In this document: one piece after another, positions 26,841 to 36,705 of the stretch
Position numbering within the stretch: position 1 is the stretch's first letter
Layout: every line of letters begins with the position of its first letter
NCBI RefSeq assembly: GCF_001586165.1
Contig: NZ_CP014608.1
Coordinates: forward strand, 2,852,001 to 2,916,000
Source of the DNA: Obesumbacterium proteus
GTDB lineage: Bacteria > Pseudomonadota > Gammaproteobacteria > Enterobacterales > Enterobacteriaceae
DNA length: 64,000 nt
Direction: 5' to 3'
Position numbers and translations under genes: made by a program
Notes under the pieces: model-generated
What the model was told of the DNA's origin: nothing
Databases searched by the model: none
What the model saw: the letters and a program-made list of their open reading frames with translations, nothing else

Positions 26841-28182
26841 GAATGCGGAATTACTCGTCACGATGGATGACGAGCGACGAGAAATTAGAGGTGGTTGCCT
26901 GCTGGTGGAGGGAAATCGCATCGTTGCCGTTGGCGGTGACGAGCTTTGCGCTGCACCGGCAGATGAAGAGATAGACCTGCGTGGGCATATCGTTATTCCA
27001 GGACTGATCAACACGCATCACCATATGTTTCAGTCTTTGACGCGAGTGATACCTGATGCGCAAGATGGAGAGCTGTTTGACTGGCTAAATAATCTCTATC
27101 CCATTTGGGCGGGGCTCACCCCAGAGATGATCCGAATTTCGACCCAAACCGCGATGGCAGAATTGATGCTTTCTGGATGCACCACCTCCAGCGATCATCT
27201 CTACGTTTATCCCAACGGTTGTCGTTTAGACGACAGCATCGATGGCGCTCGCGAAATCGGCATGCGTTTCCATGCTTGCCGTGGAAGCATGAGCGTAGGG
27301 CGTAGTAAGGGGGGCTTACCTCCAGATGAATTGGTCGAAAATGAGCAGGCAATTTTAGAAGACTCATTGCGTTTAATTCATAGTTATCACGATGCCCAGC
27401 GCTATAGCATGCTGCGTATCGCGTTGGCACCTTGCTCGCCTTTCTCCGTTAGCCGAGAGTTGATGGTGAAAACAGCGCAGATGGCGCGCGAACAGGGTGT
27501 GTCACTTCATACCCATCTGGCTGAAAATGACAGCGATGTGAGCTACAGCCAGACGCATTTTGGTATGACGCCAGCGCAGTACGCCGAAGATTTAGGATGG
27601 GTCGGAAGCGATGTTTGGCATGCACACTGCGTCAAACTGGATCGCGCAGGGATTTCGTTGTTTGCGAGAACCGGAACCGGTGTGGCGCATTGCCCATGTT
27701 CAAATATGAGATTGGCATCGGGTATCGCGCCTATTCGTGCGATGCTTGATGAAGGCGTCTCTGTTGGCCTTGGCGTTGACGGTTCAGCATCTAACGATGC
27801 AGGTAACATGATTGCAGAAACGCGGCAGGCAATGCTGTTACAGCGGGTTGGCTTCGGCCCCGATGCGATGAATGCAAGACAGGCTTTAGAGATTGCGACG
27901 AGAGGCGGGGCGAAAGTACTTAACCGAGATGATATTGGCTATTTAGCCACGGGTATGGCCGCCGATTTTGTCGCATTTGATCTCAATACCTTGAATCTTG
28001 CGGGTGCCAAACACGATCCGCTGGCGGCGTTAGTTTTCTGTACGCCAGGGAACGTGGCTTTCAGCGTGATTAACGGGCAGGTTGTTATCCGTGAAGGGGT
28101 ATTGCAGACCATTGACTTACCTTCGGTTGTGCAACAACACAATCGCTTGGCATGCTTGTTAGTGAACCGGCATCGGCTGTAA
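26815..28182 (+). CDS. Amidohydrolase, 8-oxoguanine deaminase type
   Basis: A 455-residue zinc amidohydrolase of the COG0402 family. The metal and substrate motifs are all present: GLINTHHHMFQSLTR with His68 and His70, SLHTHLAEND, DVWHAHCVKL and LGVDGSASNDAGNM. Features shared with Pseudomonas 8-oxoguanine deaminase include GCTTSSDHLY, RGSMSVG, LAPCSPFSVS and HCPCSNMRLASGIAP. That enzyme converts 8-oxoguanine to urate and ammonia; guanine or another purine remains possible. The ATG at 26815 has a strong GGAGGAAG site, and a longer frame from 26680 is inside the permease remnant. Its position after two purine permeases supports a role in purine salvage or catabolism. Confidence 0.88.
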   Translation: MHKRTLLFKNAELLVTMDDERREIRGGCLLVEGNRIVAVGGDELCAAPADEEIDLRGHIVIPGLINTHHHMFQSLTRVIPDAQDGELFDWLNNLYPIWAGLTPEMIRISTQTAMAELMLSGCTTSSDHLYVYPNGCRLDDSIDGAREIGMRFHACRGSMSVGRSKGGLPPDELVENEQAILEDSLRLIHSYHDAQRYSMLRIALAPCSPFSVSRELMVKTAQMAREQGVSLHTHLAENDSDVSYSQTHFGMTPAQYAEDLGWVGSDVWHAHCVKLDRAGISLFARTGTGVAHCPCSNMRLASGIAPIRAMLDEGVSVGLGVDGSASNDAGNMIAETRQAMLLQRVGFGPDAMNARQALEIATRGGAKVLNRDDIGYLATGMAADFVAFDLNTLNLAGAKHDPLAALVFCTPGNVAFSVINGQVVIREGVLQTIDLPSVVQQHNRLACLLVNRHRL

Positions 28183-28194
28183 TTGATACCATCT

Positions 28195-28458
28195 TCAGCG
28201 GCGTCTTTGTCTAAGCCAAGCATGGCAGAGACAATAGACGCCGATGGGTATCAGTAAAAGAGCAACTGCCGCAGCGATCAGTGCCATCACGGTGTTTAGC
28301 CCCGTCGTCCATCCGAGTACAAATCCCAACGCGCTAATAGCATTGAGCGGATTGAAGCTGACCGACATATTTTCAGCTTTAGAAAGCAAGTCGAGTAAAA
28401 CCACCTGCATTTCAAATACGATAATTGCCGTAAAAAGGCTGATCAGTCGGAGTTTCAT
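28195..28458 (-). CDS. Small two-helix membrane protein of unknown function
   Basis: An 87-residue protein with two or possibly three hydrophobic stretches (LISLFTAIIVFEMQVVLLDLL and a C-terminal LIAAAVALLLIPIGVYCLCHAW) and an arginine-rich end. I do not recognise a family. Its ATG overlaps the elyC stop codon in the four-base ATGA arrangement, so it is probably translationally coupled to elyC. It could be a small partner in envelope maintenance. E. coli has no gene here. Confidence 0.65.
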   Translation of the reverse strand: MKLRLISLFTAIIVFEMQVVLLDLLSKAENMSVSFNPLNAISALGFVLGWTTGLNTVMALIAAAVALLLIPIGVYCLCHAWLRQRRR

Positions 28459-29225
28459 TTTTCATCCTTTGTCGTGATGATTGCCTGCCACCAACTCCCC
28501 AACGTTTCATACCATGCCCGTTCGCTATGACCAAGATAAAGCGATGAAGGTAGCCAGCGTTCCCAAGGATTTAACGGCGACGAAATCGCTAATTGATTGG
28601 CCGGAACCGGGATCGGATTAAGCCCCTCAGCCTTAAAGAAGCGTAATGCGCGAGTCAAATGGTTTGCCGACGTGACCAGTAATATTTTCTGTTTGTCTGT
28701 AATTTTAGCCACCTCTCTAGCCTCTTGTTGCGTATCGCGCGGCTTATCAAGCACAATAATTTTATCGGCTGGAACGCCTAAACTTTCAGCCACGGTGGCG
28801 GCAACGCGTGCGCTGCTCATCGGATTGCCAATGGCCGCAGCGCCGGTGAAAATAATCTTGGCATTGGGATTCATTTCTAGCTGGCGGATCCCTTCAGTGA
28901 CGCGTGGCAAACTGTTGCTGATTAGGTTCGAGCTCGGTGCCCAGTCAGGATTAAAAGTATAACCGCCACCGAGTACCACAATGTAATCTGCATTGCTGGT
29001 TTGGTTTAATGTTGGATAGCCGTTTTCAAACGGAGCCAATAATCGATCGGCGACGGGTTGCAGACTTAACAGCAGGATCCCGAGCCAACCGAGTGAAATA
29101 CAGATTTTTCCTAGTCGTGACCAGCGCGTCCAGCAGATAAAAATCAGGCCTACCGCGACGATCAGCAGCAACAGAGGAAGGGGCAAAAGTAGCCCGCCGA
29201 TAAACTTTTTTAGCGTAAACAGCAT
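28455..29225 (-). CDS. elyC: ElyC (YcbC), envelope integrity factor, DUF218
   Basis: A 256-residue inner-membrane protein (E. coli 259). Two N-terminal helices (LLLPLPLLLLIVAVGLIFICW and ISLGWLGILLLSLQPVADRLL) are followed by a periplasmic DUF218 domain with DYIVVLGGGYTFNPDW, AKIIFTGAAAIGNPMSSAR, DTQQEAREVA and LLVTSANHLTRALRFF. In E. coli ElyC loss impairs peptidoglycan synthesis at low temperature and disturbs the lipid carrier balance; the biochemical activity remains open. It is divergent from cmoM and is followed by the small membrane protein with a four-base overlap. Confidence 0.92.
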   Translation of the reverse strand: MLFTLKKFIGGLLLPLPLLLLIVAVGLIFICWTRWSRLGKICISLGWLGILLLSLQPVADRLLAPFENGYPTLNQTSNADYIVVLGGGYTFNPDWAPSSNLISNSLPRVTEGIRQLEMNPNAKIIFTGAAAIGNPMSSARVAATVAESLGVPADKIIVLDKPRDTQQEAREVAKITDKQKILLVTSANHLTRALRFFKAEGLNPIPVPANQLAISSPLNPWERWLPSSLYLGHSERAWYETLGSWWQAIITTKDEK

Positions 29226-29389
29226 GAATCAGGTGCCTTTCTGAATGAAAAAACGACATCTAGATAGAATATGTGGCCGATAAGATTCATTCTAAGCCAG
29301 CCTGTGTCAAAATAGCAGGTTTAAAGCGTCCCTCACGGGGAGATTTTTCTGGTGGTGCGCTGTGCAAATATTCAGGAGCCGACATATTC

Positions 29390-30187
29390 ATGAGTCGAGG
29401 TACGCAAGATCGTAATTTTGACAATATCGCTGAAAAATTTGCGCGCAACATTTACGGCACGACCAAAGGAAAAATCCGTCAGGCAGTGTTATGGCAGGAT
29501 CTGGAACAATTGCTGAAGCAGCTTCCGCAAAGATCCTTACACATTCTTGATGCAGGCGGTGGGCTTGGGCAGGTATCCTGTGAGCTTGCCGCACGCGGTC
29601 ATCAGATCACGCTGTGTGACATCTCGGGTGAAATGCTCAAGCGTGCGCAGGCCTATGCTGAAGAGAAAGGTGTGATCCAACACATGCGTTTTGTGCAAAG
29701 TCCTGCGCAAGAGATGCATCAGCATTTAGAACAGCCGGTTGATCTGATATTGTTCCATGCGGTTTTGGAATGGGTTGCTGAACCTCAAGAAACGCTGGCA
29801 TCTTTGATAAAGTGTTTAACGCCCGGCGGCGCATTGTCGTTAATGTTCTATAACTACAATGGTCTGTTAATGCGAAACGTGATCATTGGCAATACGGCAT
29901 ACGTCAATCAAGGGATGCAAAAACGTAAGACACGCACGTTGTCACCTGATCACCCGTTGGATCCACAAAAGGTGTACGGCTGGCTTGAAGACATTGGGCT
30001 GACAATTTCCGGTAAAACGGGCGTGCGGGTATTCCATGATTACCTACGAGACAAGACGCAACAAATTGAGGCTTTTGATGATCTATTAGCGCTGGAGCAG
30101 CGTTATTGTCGTCAGGAGCCTTTTGTGAGTTTGGGGCGCTACATCCATGTGATGGCGCACAAACCCGACACGAAGGACCAACTATGA
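29390..30187 (+). CDS. cmoM: tRNA 5-carboxymethoxyuridine methyltransferase CmoM
   Basis: A 265-residue SAM-dependent methyltransferase (SmtA/CmoM). It methylates the carboxyl of cmo5U34 in tRNA to give mcmo5U. The SAM-binding motif is LHILDAGGGLGQVSCELAARGH near residues 48-69, followed by TLCDISGEMLKRA and VDLILFHAVLEWVAEP. RHYDYLREK-like residues (RVFHDYLRDK) and EQRYCRQEPFVSLGRYIHV match E. coli. The ATG at 29390 gives MSRGTQDRNFD and has AGGAG upstream, so the longer frame from 29273 is rejected. Its stop overlaps the mukF start (ATGA), making a cmoM-mukFEB operon as in E. coli. Confidence 0.95.
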   Translation: MSRGTQDRNFDNIAEKFARNIYGTTKGKIRQAVLWQDLEQLLKQLPQRSLHILDAGGGLGQVSCELAARGHQITLCDISGEMLKRAQAYAEEKGVIQHMRFVQSPAQEMHQHLEQPVDLILFHAVLEWVAEPQETLASLIKCLTPGGALSLMFYNYNGLLMRNVIIGNTAYVNQGMQKRKTRTLSPDHPLDPQKVYGWLEDIGLTISGKTGVRVFHDYLRDKTQQIEAFDDLLALEQRYCRQEPFVSLGRYIHVMAHKPDTKDQL

Positions 30188-31506
30188 GTGATTTCTCCCA
30201 GACTGTACCGGAGCTGGTTGCCTGGGCGCGGAAAAATGACTTTTCAATTTCACTTCCAACCGAACGTTTGGCGTTCATTTTGGCTATTGCCACTTTGAAC
30301 AGCGAACGACTAGACGGTGAGATGAGTGAAGGTGAACTGATCGATGCATTCCGACACGTCAGCAAAGCTTTTGAACAAACACATGAAACGGTAGCCATCC
30401 GTGCCAACAATGCGATTAACGATCTCGTTAAGCAGCGCCTGCTAAACCGCTTTACCAGCGAGTTAGCCGACGGAAATGCGATCTACCGGTTAACGCCGTT
30501 AGGCATTGGCATTACGGACTACTACATTCGTCAGCGAGAGTTCTCAACGCTGCGCCTATCTATGCAGCTGTCAATCGTAGCGCAAGAGCTACGTAGCGCA
30601 GCCGAAGCGGCAGAAGAGGGTGGTGATGAGTATCATTGGCATCGTAATGTGTTTGCCCCGCTGAAATACTCTGTTGCTGAGATTTTCGACAGTATCGATT
30701 TAACCCAGCGCATCATGGATGAGCAGCAGCAGGGCGTAAAAGCGGATATCGCGGCGTTGCTGAATAAAGATTGGCGTGCAGCCATCACAAGCTGTGAAGT
30801 CTTGCTCTCGGAAACCTCGGGCACCTTGCGTGAACTACAGGATACGCTGGAGGCGGCGGGCGACAAGCTGCAGGCAAACCTGTTGCGTATTCAAGATGCT
30901 AACCTGAATAATCCGGATTTGGCGTTTGTTGATAAACTGGTGTTTGATCTACAAAACAAGCTAGACCGCATCATCAGTTGGGGCCAGTTGACCATCGATC
31001 TGTGGATTGGCTACGACAGACACGTGCATAAATTTATCCGTACCGCGATAGATATGGATAAAAATAGAGTCTTTGCCCAGCGTTTACGCCAGTCAGTTCA
31101 GAACTACTTCGATAACCCTTGGGCACTGACCATCGCCAATGCCGATCGTCTATTCGATATGCGTGATGAAGAGCTGGCCTTGCTGAATGAAGAGGTCACC
31201 GGAGAACTGCCTCCAGATATGGAGTACGAAGAGTTTTCTGAGATCCGTGAGCAGTTGGCGGCGATGATTGAACAAGAGCTGAAGATTTATCAAAAAGAAC
31301 AGCGTCCATTGGATTTAGGCGCGGTTTTGCGCGAATACCTAACCCAGTATCCGCGCCAACGTCATTTCGATTTGGCAAGAATTTTGGTCGACCAAGCGGT
31401 CCGCTTAGGTGTGGCTGAAGCTGATTTCACCGGATTACCTGCTCAATGGCAGGCAATCAATGATTACGGAGCCAAGGTACAGGCCCATGTCATCGACAAA
31501 TACTGA
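30184..31506 (+). CDS. mukF: Chromosome partition protein MukF (kleisin)
   Basis: The 440-residue kleisin of the MukBEF condensin, exactly the E. coli length. MukF bridges the heads of MukB dimers and holds MukE, and the complex organises and segregates the chromosome. The N-terminal winged-helix dimerisation domain starts at MSDFSQTVPELVAWARKNDFSISLP. A helical middle with many acidic residues (ERLDGEMSEGELIDAF, EEVTGELPPDMEYEEFSEIREQ) precedes the C-terminal winged helix that binds the MukB head. The ATG at 30184 overlaps the cmoM stop. It overlaps mukE by 20 bases. Confidence 0.97.
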   Translation: MSDFSQTVPELVAWARKNDFSISLPTERLAFILAIATLNSERLDGEMSEGELIDAFRHVSKAFEQTHETVAIRANNAINDLVKQRLLNRFTSELADGNAIYRLTPLGIGITDYYIRQREFSTLRLSMQLSIVAQELRSAAEAAEEGGDEYHWHRNVFAPLKYSVAEIFDSIDLTQRIMDEQQQGVKADIAALLNKDWRAAITSCEVLLSETSGTLRELQDTLEAAGDKLQANLLRIQDANLNNPDLAFVDKLVFDLQNKLDRIISWGQLTIDLWIGYDRHVHKFIRTAIDMDKNRVFAQRLRQSVQNYFDNPWALTIANADRLFDMRDEELALLNEEVTGELPPDMEYEEFSEIREQLAAMIEQELKIYQKEQRPLDLGAVLREYLTQYPRQRHFDLARILVDQAVRLGVAEADFTGLPAQWQAINDYGAKVQAHVIDKY

Positions 31507-32215
31507 AAATATGATGCCAGCTAAACTGGCGCTAGCGGTGTTTAACCCGCTATTCCCTGCACTGGATAGTCAGCTGCGTTCCGGCCGTCACATCGGCATT
31601 GATGAGCTAGATAACCATGCTTTCCTGATGGATTTTCAGGACGAGCTTGAATTATTTTATAGCCGTTACAACGTTGAGCTCATCCGCGCCCCTGAAGGTT
31701 TCTTCTACCTGAGGCCGCGTTCGACCACCTTGATCCCACGTTCGGTACTGTCCGAACTGGACATGATGGTCGGGAAAATCCTGTGTTATCTCTACCTTAG
31801 CCCTGAGCGTTTGGCGCATGAAGGCATTTTCAGCCAGCAGGAACTCTATGACGAGTTACTGTCTTTGGCCGATGAAAATAAGCTGCTGAAATATGTTAAC
31901 CAGCGCTCAACCGGTTCGGATCTTGACCGCCAGAAACTGCAAGAGAAGGTGCGTACCTCGTTAAATCGTCTTCGCCGCTTGGGCATGGTCTATTTCATGG
32001 GTAACGACAGCACGAAATTCCGCATCACCGAAGCGGTGTTCCGCTTTGGTGCTGATGTGCGTAGCGGTGACGATCCTCGTGAATCCCAGTTGAGAATGAT
32101 CCGTGACGGTGAAGCAATGCCGTTAGAAAACACGTTGTCACTGAATGATGAAAACGAAGAAAACGAATCCAGTGCAGACGGTAGCGCGGACAACGCGGAG
32201 GATGAACAGGAATGA
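31487..32215 (+). CDS. mukE: Chromosome partition protein MukE (kite subunit)
   Basis: A 242-residue kite-type tandem winged-helix subunit that binds MukF and modulates MukB. The core is highly conserved (ALDSQLRSGRHIGIDELDNHAFLMDFQ, GFFYLRPRSTTLIPRSVLSELDMMVGKILCYLYLSPERLA). It ends in a variable acidic tail (ENEESSADGSADNAEDEQE-like), longer than the E. coli tail. The ATG at 31487 gives MSSTNTENMMPAKL, matching the family. Earlier in-frame starts lie inside mukF. Its stop overlaps the mukB start by four bases. Confidence 0.96.
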   Translation: MSSTNTENMMPAKLALAVFNPLFPALDSQLRSGRHIGIDELDNHAFLMDFQDELELFYSRYNVELIRAPEGFFYLRPRSTTLIPRSVLSELDMMVGKILCYLYLSPERLAHEGIFSQQELYDELLSLADENKLLKYVNQRSTGSDLDRQKLQEKVRTSLNRLRRLGMVYFMGNDSTKFRITEAVFRFGADVRSGDDPRESQLRMIRDGEAMPLENTLSLNDENEENESSADGSADNAEDEQE

Positions 32216-35200
32216 TTGAACGCGGAAAGTTTCGCTCGCTAACATTGGTTAACTGGAACGGTTTCTTTGCCCGAACTTTTGATCTGGATGAACTAGTTAC
32301 AACGCTGTCCGGCGGTAACGGTGCGGGTAAATCCACCACCATGGCGGCGTTTGTTACGGCGCTTATCCCAGACTTAACGCTGCTGCATTTTCGTAATACG
32401 ACGGAAGCTGGTGCAACGTCAGGGTCACGAGACAAAGGCTTACACGGAAAGCTACGCGCTGGCGTCTGTTATGCCACGCTTGACGTGGTTAACTCACGCC
32501 ATCAGCGTGTGTTAGTCGGCGTTCGCCTGCAACAGGTTGCTGGGCGCGATCGAAAAGTGGATATCAAACTGTTCACTATTCAAGGCTTACCAACGTCATT
32601 CCAGCCAACGGAAATCCTAACGCAAACCGTGGGTGAGCGTCAGGCTCGTGTGCTGCCGTTAAACGAACTGAAAGAGCGCGTAGAAGCCATTGAAGGCGTG
32701 CAGTTCAAACAGTTTAACTCGATTACCGACTATCACTCCTTGATGTTTGATTTGGGTGTGATCCCGCGTCGTTTGCGTTCGGCATCGGATCGCAGCAAGT
32801 TTTATCGCCTGATTGAAGCGTCGCTTTACGGTGGTATTTCCAGTGCGATTACCCGTTCCCTGCGTGACTATTTGCTGCCAGAAAACAGCGGGGTACGTAA
32901 AGCTTTCCAAGATATGGAAGCGGCTTTGCGCGAAAACCGCATGACGCTGGAAGCGATTCGCGTCACGCAATCTGACCGCGATCTGTTCAAACATCTGATC
33001 ACCGAAGCAACATCTTATGTTTCTGCTGACTATATGCGCCATGCTAATGAGCGACGCATACATCTCGATCAGGCACTGTTGCTACGCCGTGAATTGCTGG
33101 GCGGCCGTAAACAGCTGCTGGCCGAGCAGTATCGCCACGTGGAAATGTCGCGTGAGTTAGCTGAGCAAAGCGGGTCGGAATCCGATCTCGAAACCGATTA
33201 TCAGGCGGCAAGCGATCATTTAAATCTGGTGCAAACGGCAATGCGCCAGCAGGAAAAGATCGAACGTTATCAGAGCGATCTGGAAGAGCTGACCTACCGT
33301 TTAGAAGAACAGAATGAAGTGGTGGCTGAAGCGAGCGATCTGCATGCAGATTATGAAGCCCGTTCAGAAGCCGCGGAAGCCGAAGTTGATGAACTAAAAA
33401 GTCAGTTGGCCGATTACCAGCAAGCCTTGGACGTTCAGCAAACCCGCGCAATTCAATACCAGCAAGCGCTACAGGCGCTAGAGCGCGCACGCCAAGTGTG
33501 TCAGTTGCCAGACCTCAATGCGGATAACAGCGAAGAGTGGCTAGAAACATTCAGTGCGCGTGAGCAGGAAGCGACTGAAATTCTGATGCAGCTTGAGCAG
33601 AAAATGAATGTGGCCAGCGCAGCGCATTCACAGTTCGAAAATGCTTATCAGTTGGTGGTTAAGCTGGTGGGTGAAGTTAGCCGGAGTGAAGCATGGCAGG
33701 CGGGGCGTGATTTATTGCGCGACTGGTCTTCACTTCAGCATCAGTCAGAACGCGTGCAGCCGTTACGCATGCGTTTGGCCGAGCTGGAGCAGCGTTTGCG
33801 TTCGCAGCAAGATGCCGAGCGTTTGTTGCAAGACTTCTGCAAACGCACCGGGCAGCAGTATCAACCAGAAGAACTGGATGATGCGCAGCGCGAAATGGAA
33901 GAACGCATTGAAACGCTGACGATTGATGTGGCTGAAGCCAGCGAGCGCCGTATGGTGCTGCGCCAAGAGCTTGAGCAAATCACGGCGAAAGCGAAAGATT
34001 TGACCACGAAAGCCCCCGTGTGGCTTGCGGCTCAGGAAGCGCTGAGTCAGCTGAGCGAACAGTGTGGCGAAGAGCTGTCAGACAGCCGTCAGGTCACTGA
34101 ACAGATGCAGCAATTGCTGGAGCGTGAACGTGAATCTACCGTTGAACGCGACGAAGTTGCTCATCAAAAACGTGAAATTGAAAGCCAAATCGAGCGTTTA
34201 AGCCAGCCAAGCGGTGCCGAGGATGGGCGTCTGATTGCCTTGGCCGAACGTTTTGGCGGCGTGCTGCTGTCTGAGATCTACGATGACGTCACCATCGACG
34301 ATGCGCCGTATTTCTCGGCGTTATATGGCCCAGCACGACACGCTATTGTTGTTCCCGATCTTTCCTTGGTTCGCGAGCATCTGGCGGGGCTAGAAGACTG
34401 TCCAGAAGATCTCTATCTGATCGAAGGTGATCCGCAGTCGTTTGATGACAGCGTATTTGCCGCCGATGAACTGGAACGTGCCGTGGTGGTGAAAACCGCC
34501 GATCGTCAATGGCGTTATTCTCGCTTCCCTGAGGTGCCGCTGTTTGGTCGCGCTGCACGTGAAAGCCGTTTAGAAACGCTGTATGCACAGCGCGATGAGC
34601 TGGCTGAGCGTTATGCGAACCTGTCATTTGATGTGCAGAAAACCCAGCGTTTACATCAAGCGTTCAGCCGCTTCATTGGTAATCACTTAGCGGTGGCGTT
34701 TGAGCAGGATCCAGAGGCTGAATTACGTCAAATCAACAGCCGTCGTACTGAGATTGAGCGCGAGTTCAATAATCAGGATAACGTGACGCAACAGCAGCGC
34801 CAGCAGCTGTCACAGGCCAAAGAAAGCGTCGCGCTGTTGCATAAGCTCACGCCGCATATCGGTTTACTGGCTGATGAAACCTTACAAGATCGTGTCGAAG
34901 AGATCCGTGAAGAGCTGGAAGAGGCGCAGGAAGCTGCGCGCTATCTGCAACAGCACGGCACCAGTCTGGCTAAGCTAGAACCCATGCTGTCCGTATTGCA
35001 AAGCGATCCAGAACAGCATGAACAGTTACGTCAAGATTATCAGCAGGCTCAGCAGAATCAGCGAACGGCGAAACAACAGGCGTTTGCGCTAACGGAAGTG
35101 GTGCAACGTCGCGCACACTTCAGCTATAGCGACTCCGCTGGCATGCTGACGGAGAACTCCGATCTCAACGATAAACTGCGTCAGCGTTTAGAACATGCTG

Positions 35201-36666
35201 AGGCCGATCGCAGCCGGACGCGTGAACAGCTTCGTCAACAGCAGGCACAGCTGGCCCAGTATCATCAGGTTTTAGCCTCGCTGAAAAGCTCGTTTGAAGC
35301 TAAACGTGACATGCTCAAAGAGCTGTCGCAAGAATTACAAGATATCGGTGTTCAGGCCGATCCTAATGCGGAAGAGCGTGCACGTATCCGTCGCGATGAG
35401 TTGCACACTGCGCTAAGCAACAACCGTGCGCGTCGCAATCAGCTTGAAAAACAGATCATGTTCTGTGAATCTGAAATGGATAATCTGCAAAAACGCCTGC
35501 GTAAGGTAGAGCGCGATTACCATCAGATCCGTGAACAAGTTACCACCGCGAAAGCGGGCTGGTGTGCGGTAATGCGTTTGGTGAAAGACAACGGCGTTGA
35601 ACGTCGTCTGCATCGCCGTGAGCTTGCCTATATGGACGCGGATGAATTGCGTTCTATGTCGGATAAGGCATTGGGCGCGTTACGACTGGCCGTGGCGGAC
35701 AACGAACATCTGCGTGATGTGCTGCGTCTGTCAGAAGATCCTAAACGCCCAGAGCGTAAAATTCAGTTCTACATTGCCGTTTACCAGCATCTGCGCGAAC
35801 GTATTCGTCAGGATATTATCCGCAGCGACGATCCTGTCGATGCCATCGAACAGATGGAAATTGAGCTGGCGCGTTTGACCGAAGAACTGACATCACGCGA
35901 ACAAAAACTGGCAATCAGTTCGAAGAGCGTGGCGAACATTATTCGCAAAACCATTCAGCGTGAACAAAACCGTATTCGTATGCTCAACCAAGGCCTACAG
36001 ACGGTGGCCTTCGGGCAGGTGAATAGCGTGCGTTTGAATGTTAACGTGCGTGAAGCGCATTCAACGCTGTTGACGGTATTGTCAGAGCAGCAAGAGCAGC
36101 ATCAGGATCTGTTTAACAGCAATCGACTGACGTTCTCTGAAGCGTTAGCAAAACTGTATCAGCGTCTTAATCCACAGATTGATATGGGGCAGCGTACACC
36201 GCAAACCATCGGTGAAGAGCTGCTGGACTATCGTAATTACCTTGAAATGGAAGTTGAGGTTAACCGTGGCTCAGACGGTTGGCTGCGTGCGGAAAGTGGG
36301 GCGCTGTCAACGGGGGAAGCTATCGGTACCGGTATGTCCATTCTGGTCATGGTGGTTCAGAGCTGGGAAGAAGAATCTCGCCGCCTGCGCGGTAAAGATA
36401 TTTCGCCTTGCCGACTGCTATTCCTTGATGAAGCCGCGCGTCTGGATGCGAAATCTATCGCGACGTTGTTCGAGCTGTGTGAACGTCTGGAAATGCAGCT
36501 AATTATTGCGGCACCAGAAAACATCAGCCCAGAAAAAGGCACCACCTATAAACTGGTGCGTAAAGTGTTCAATAACACTGAACATGTTCATGTGGTGGGA
36601 TTGAGAGGCTTTGCTCCTGAGAAAAGTCCTATAGAATCAGTCGCTCAAGAAGAATCTGAGACATAA
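32212..36666 (+). CDS. mukB: Chromosome partition protein MukB (SMC-like ATPase)
   Basis: The 1484-residue SMC-like ATPase of the MukBEF condensin (E. coli 1486). The N-terminal head has Walker A GGNGAGKST at about 34-42. Long coiled-coil arms follow, rich in Glu, Gln and Arg, and a hinge near residues 670-780 (RFGGVLLSEIYDDVTIDDAPYFSALYGPAR is in it). The C-terminal head has the signature LSTGEAIGTGMS near 1365 and Walker B RLLFLDEAARLDA near 1402. The hinge of E. coli MukB also binds topoisomerase IV. The operon order cmoM-mukF-mukE-mukB is conserved, with overlaps throughout, and a terminator follows. Confidence 0.97.
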   Translation: MIERGKFRSLTLVNWNGFFARTFDLDELVTTLSGGNGAGKSTTMAAFVTALIPDLTLLHFRNTTEAGATSGSRDKGLHGKLRAGVCYATLDVVNSRHQRVLVGVRLQQVAGRDRKVDIKLFTIQGLPTSFQPTEILTQTVGERQARVLPLNELKERVEAIEGVQFKQFNSITDYHSLMFDLGVIPRRLRSASDRSKFYRLIEASLYGGISSAITRSLRDYLLPENSGVRKAFQDMEAALRENRMTLEAIRVTQSDRDLFKHLITEATSYVSADYMRHANERRIHLDQALLLRRELLGGRKQLLAEQYRHVEMSRELAEQSGSESDLETDYQAASDHLNLVQTAMRQQEKIERYQSDLEELTYRLEEQNEVVAEASDLHADYEARSEAAEAEVDELKSQLADYQQALDVQQTRAIQYQQALQALERARQVCQLPDLNADNSEEWLETFSAREQEATEILMQLEQKMNVASAAHSQFENAYQLVVKLVGEVSRSEAWQAGRDLLRDWSSLQHQSERVQPLRMRLAELEQRLRSQQDAERLLQDFCKRTGQQYQPEELDDAQREMEERIETLTIDVAEASERRMVLRQELEQITAKAKDLTTKAPVWLAAQEALSQLSEQCGEELSDSRQVTEQMQQLLERERESTVERDEVAHQKREIESQIERLSQPSGAEDGRLIALAERFGGVLLSEIYDDVTIDDAPYFSALYGPARHAIVVPDLSLVREHLAGLEDCPEDLYLIEGDPQSFDDSVFAADELERAVVVKTADRQWRYSRFPEVPLFGRAARESRLETLYAQRDELAERYANLSFDVQKTQRLHQAFSRFIGNHLAVAFEQDPEAELRQINSRRTEIEREFNNQDNVTQQQRQQLSQAKESVALLHKLTPHIGLLADETLQDRVEEIREELEEAQEAARYLQQHGTSLAKLEPMLSVLQSDPEQHEQLRQDYQQAQQNQRTAKQQAFALTEVVQRRAHFSYSDSAGMLTENSDLNDKLRQRLEHAEADRSRTREQLRQQQAQLAQYHQVLASLKSSFEAKRDMLKELSQELQDIGVQADPNAEERARIRRDELHTALSNNRARRNQLEKQIMFCESEMDNLQKRLRKVERDYHQIREQVTTAKAGWCAVMRLVKDNGVERRLHRRELAYMDADELRSMSDKALGALRLAVADNEHLRDVLRLSEDPKRPERKIQFYIAVYQHLRERIRQDIIRSDDPVDAIEQMEIELARLTEELTSREQKLAISSKSVANIIRKTIQREQNRIRMLNQGLQTVAFGQVNSVRLNVNVREAHSTLLTVLSEQQEQHQDLFNSNRLTFSEALAKLYQRLNPQIDMGQRTPQTIGEELLDYRNYLEMEVEVNRGSDGWLRAESGALSTGEAIGTGMSILVMVVQSWEEESRRLRGKDISPCRLLFLDEAARLDAKSIATLFELCERLEMQLIIAAPENISPEKGTTYKLVRKVFNNTEHVHVVGLRGFAPEKSPIESVAQEESET

Positions 36667-36705
36667 CTTCTTGTAAATTCCGCATACTGAAATCATTATT
36701 AACGC

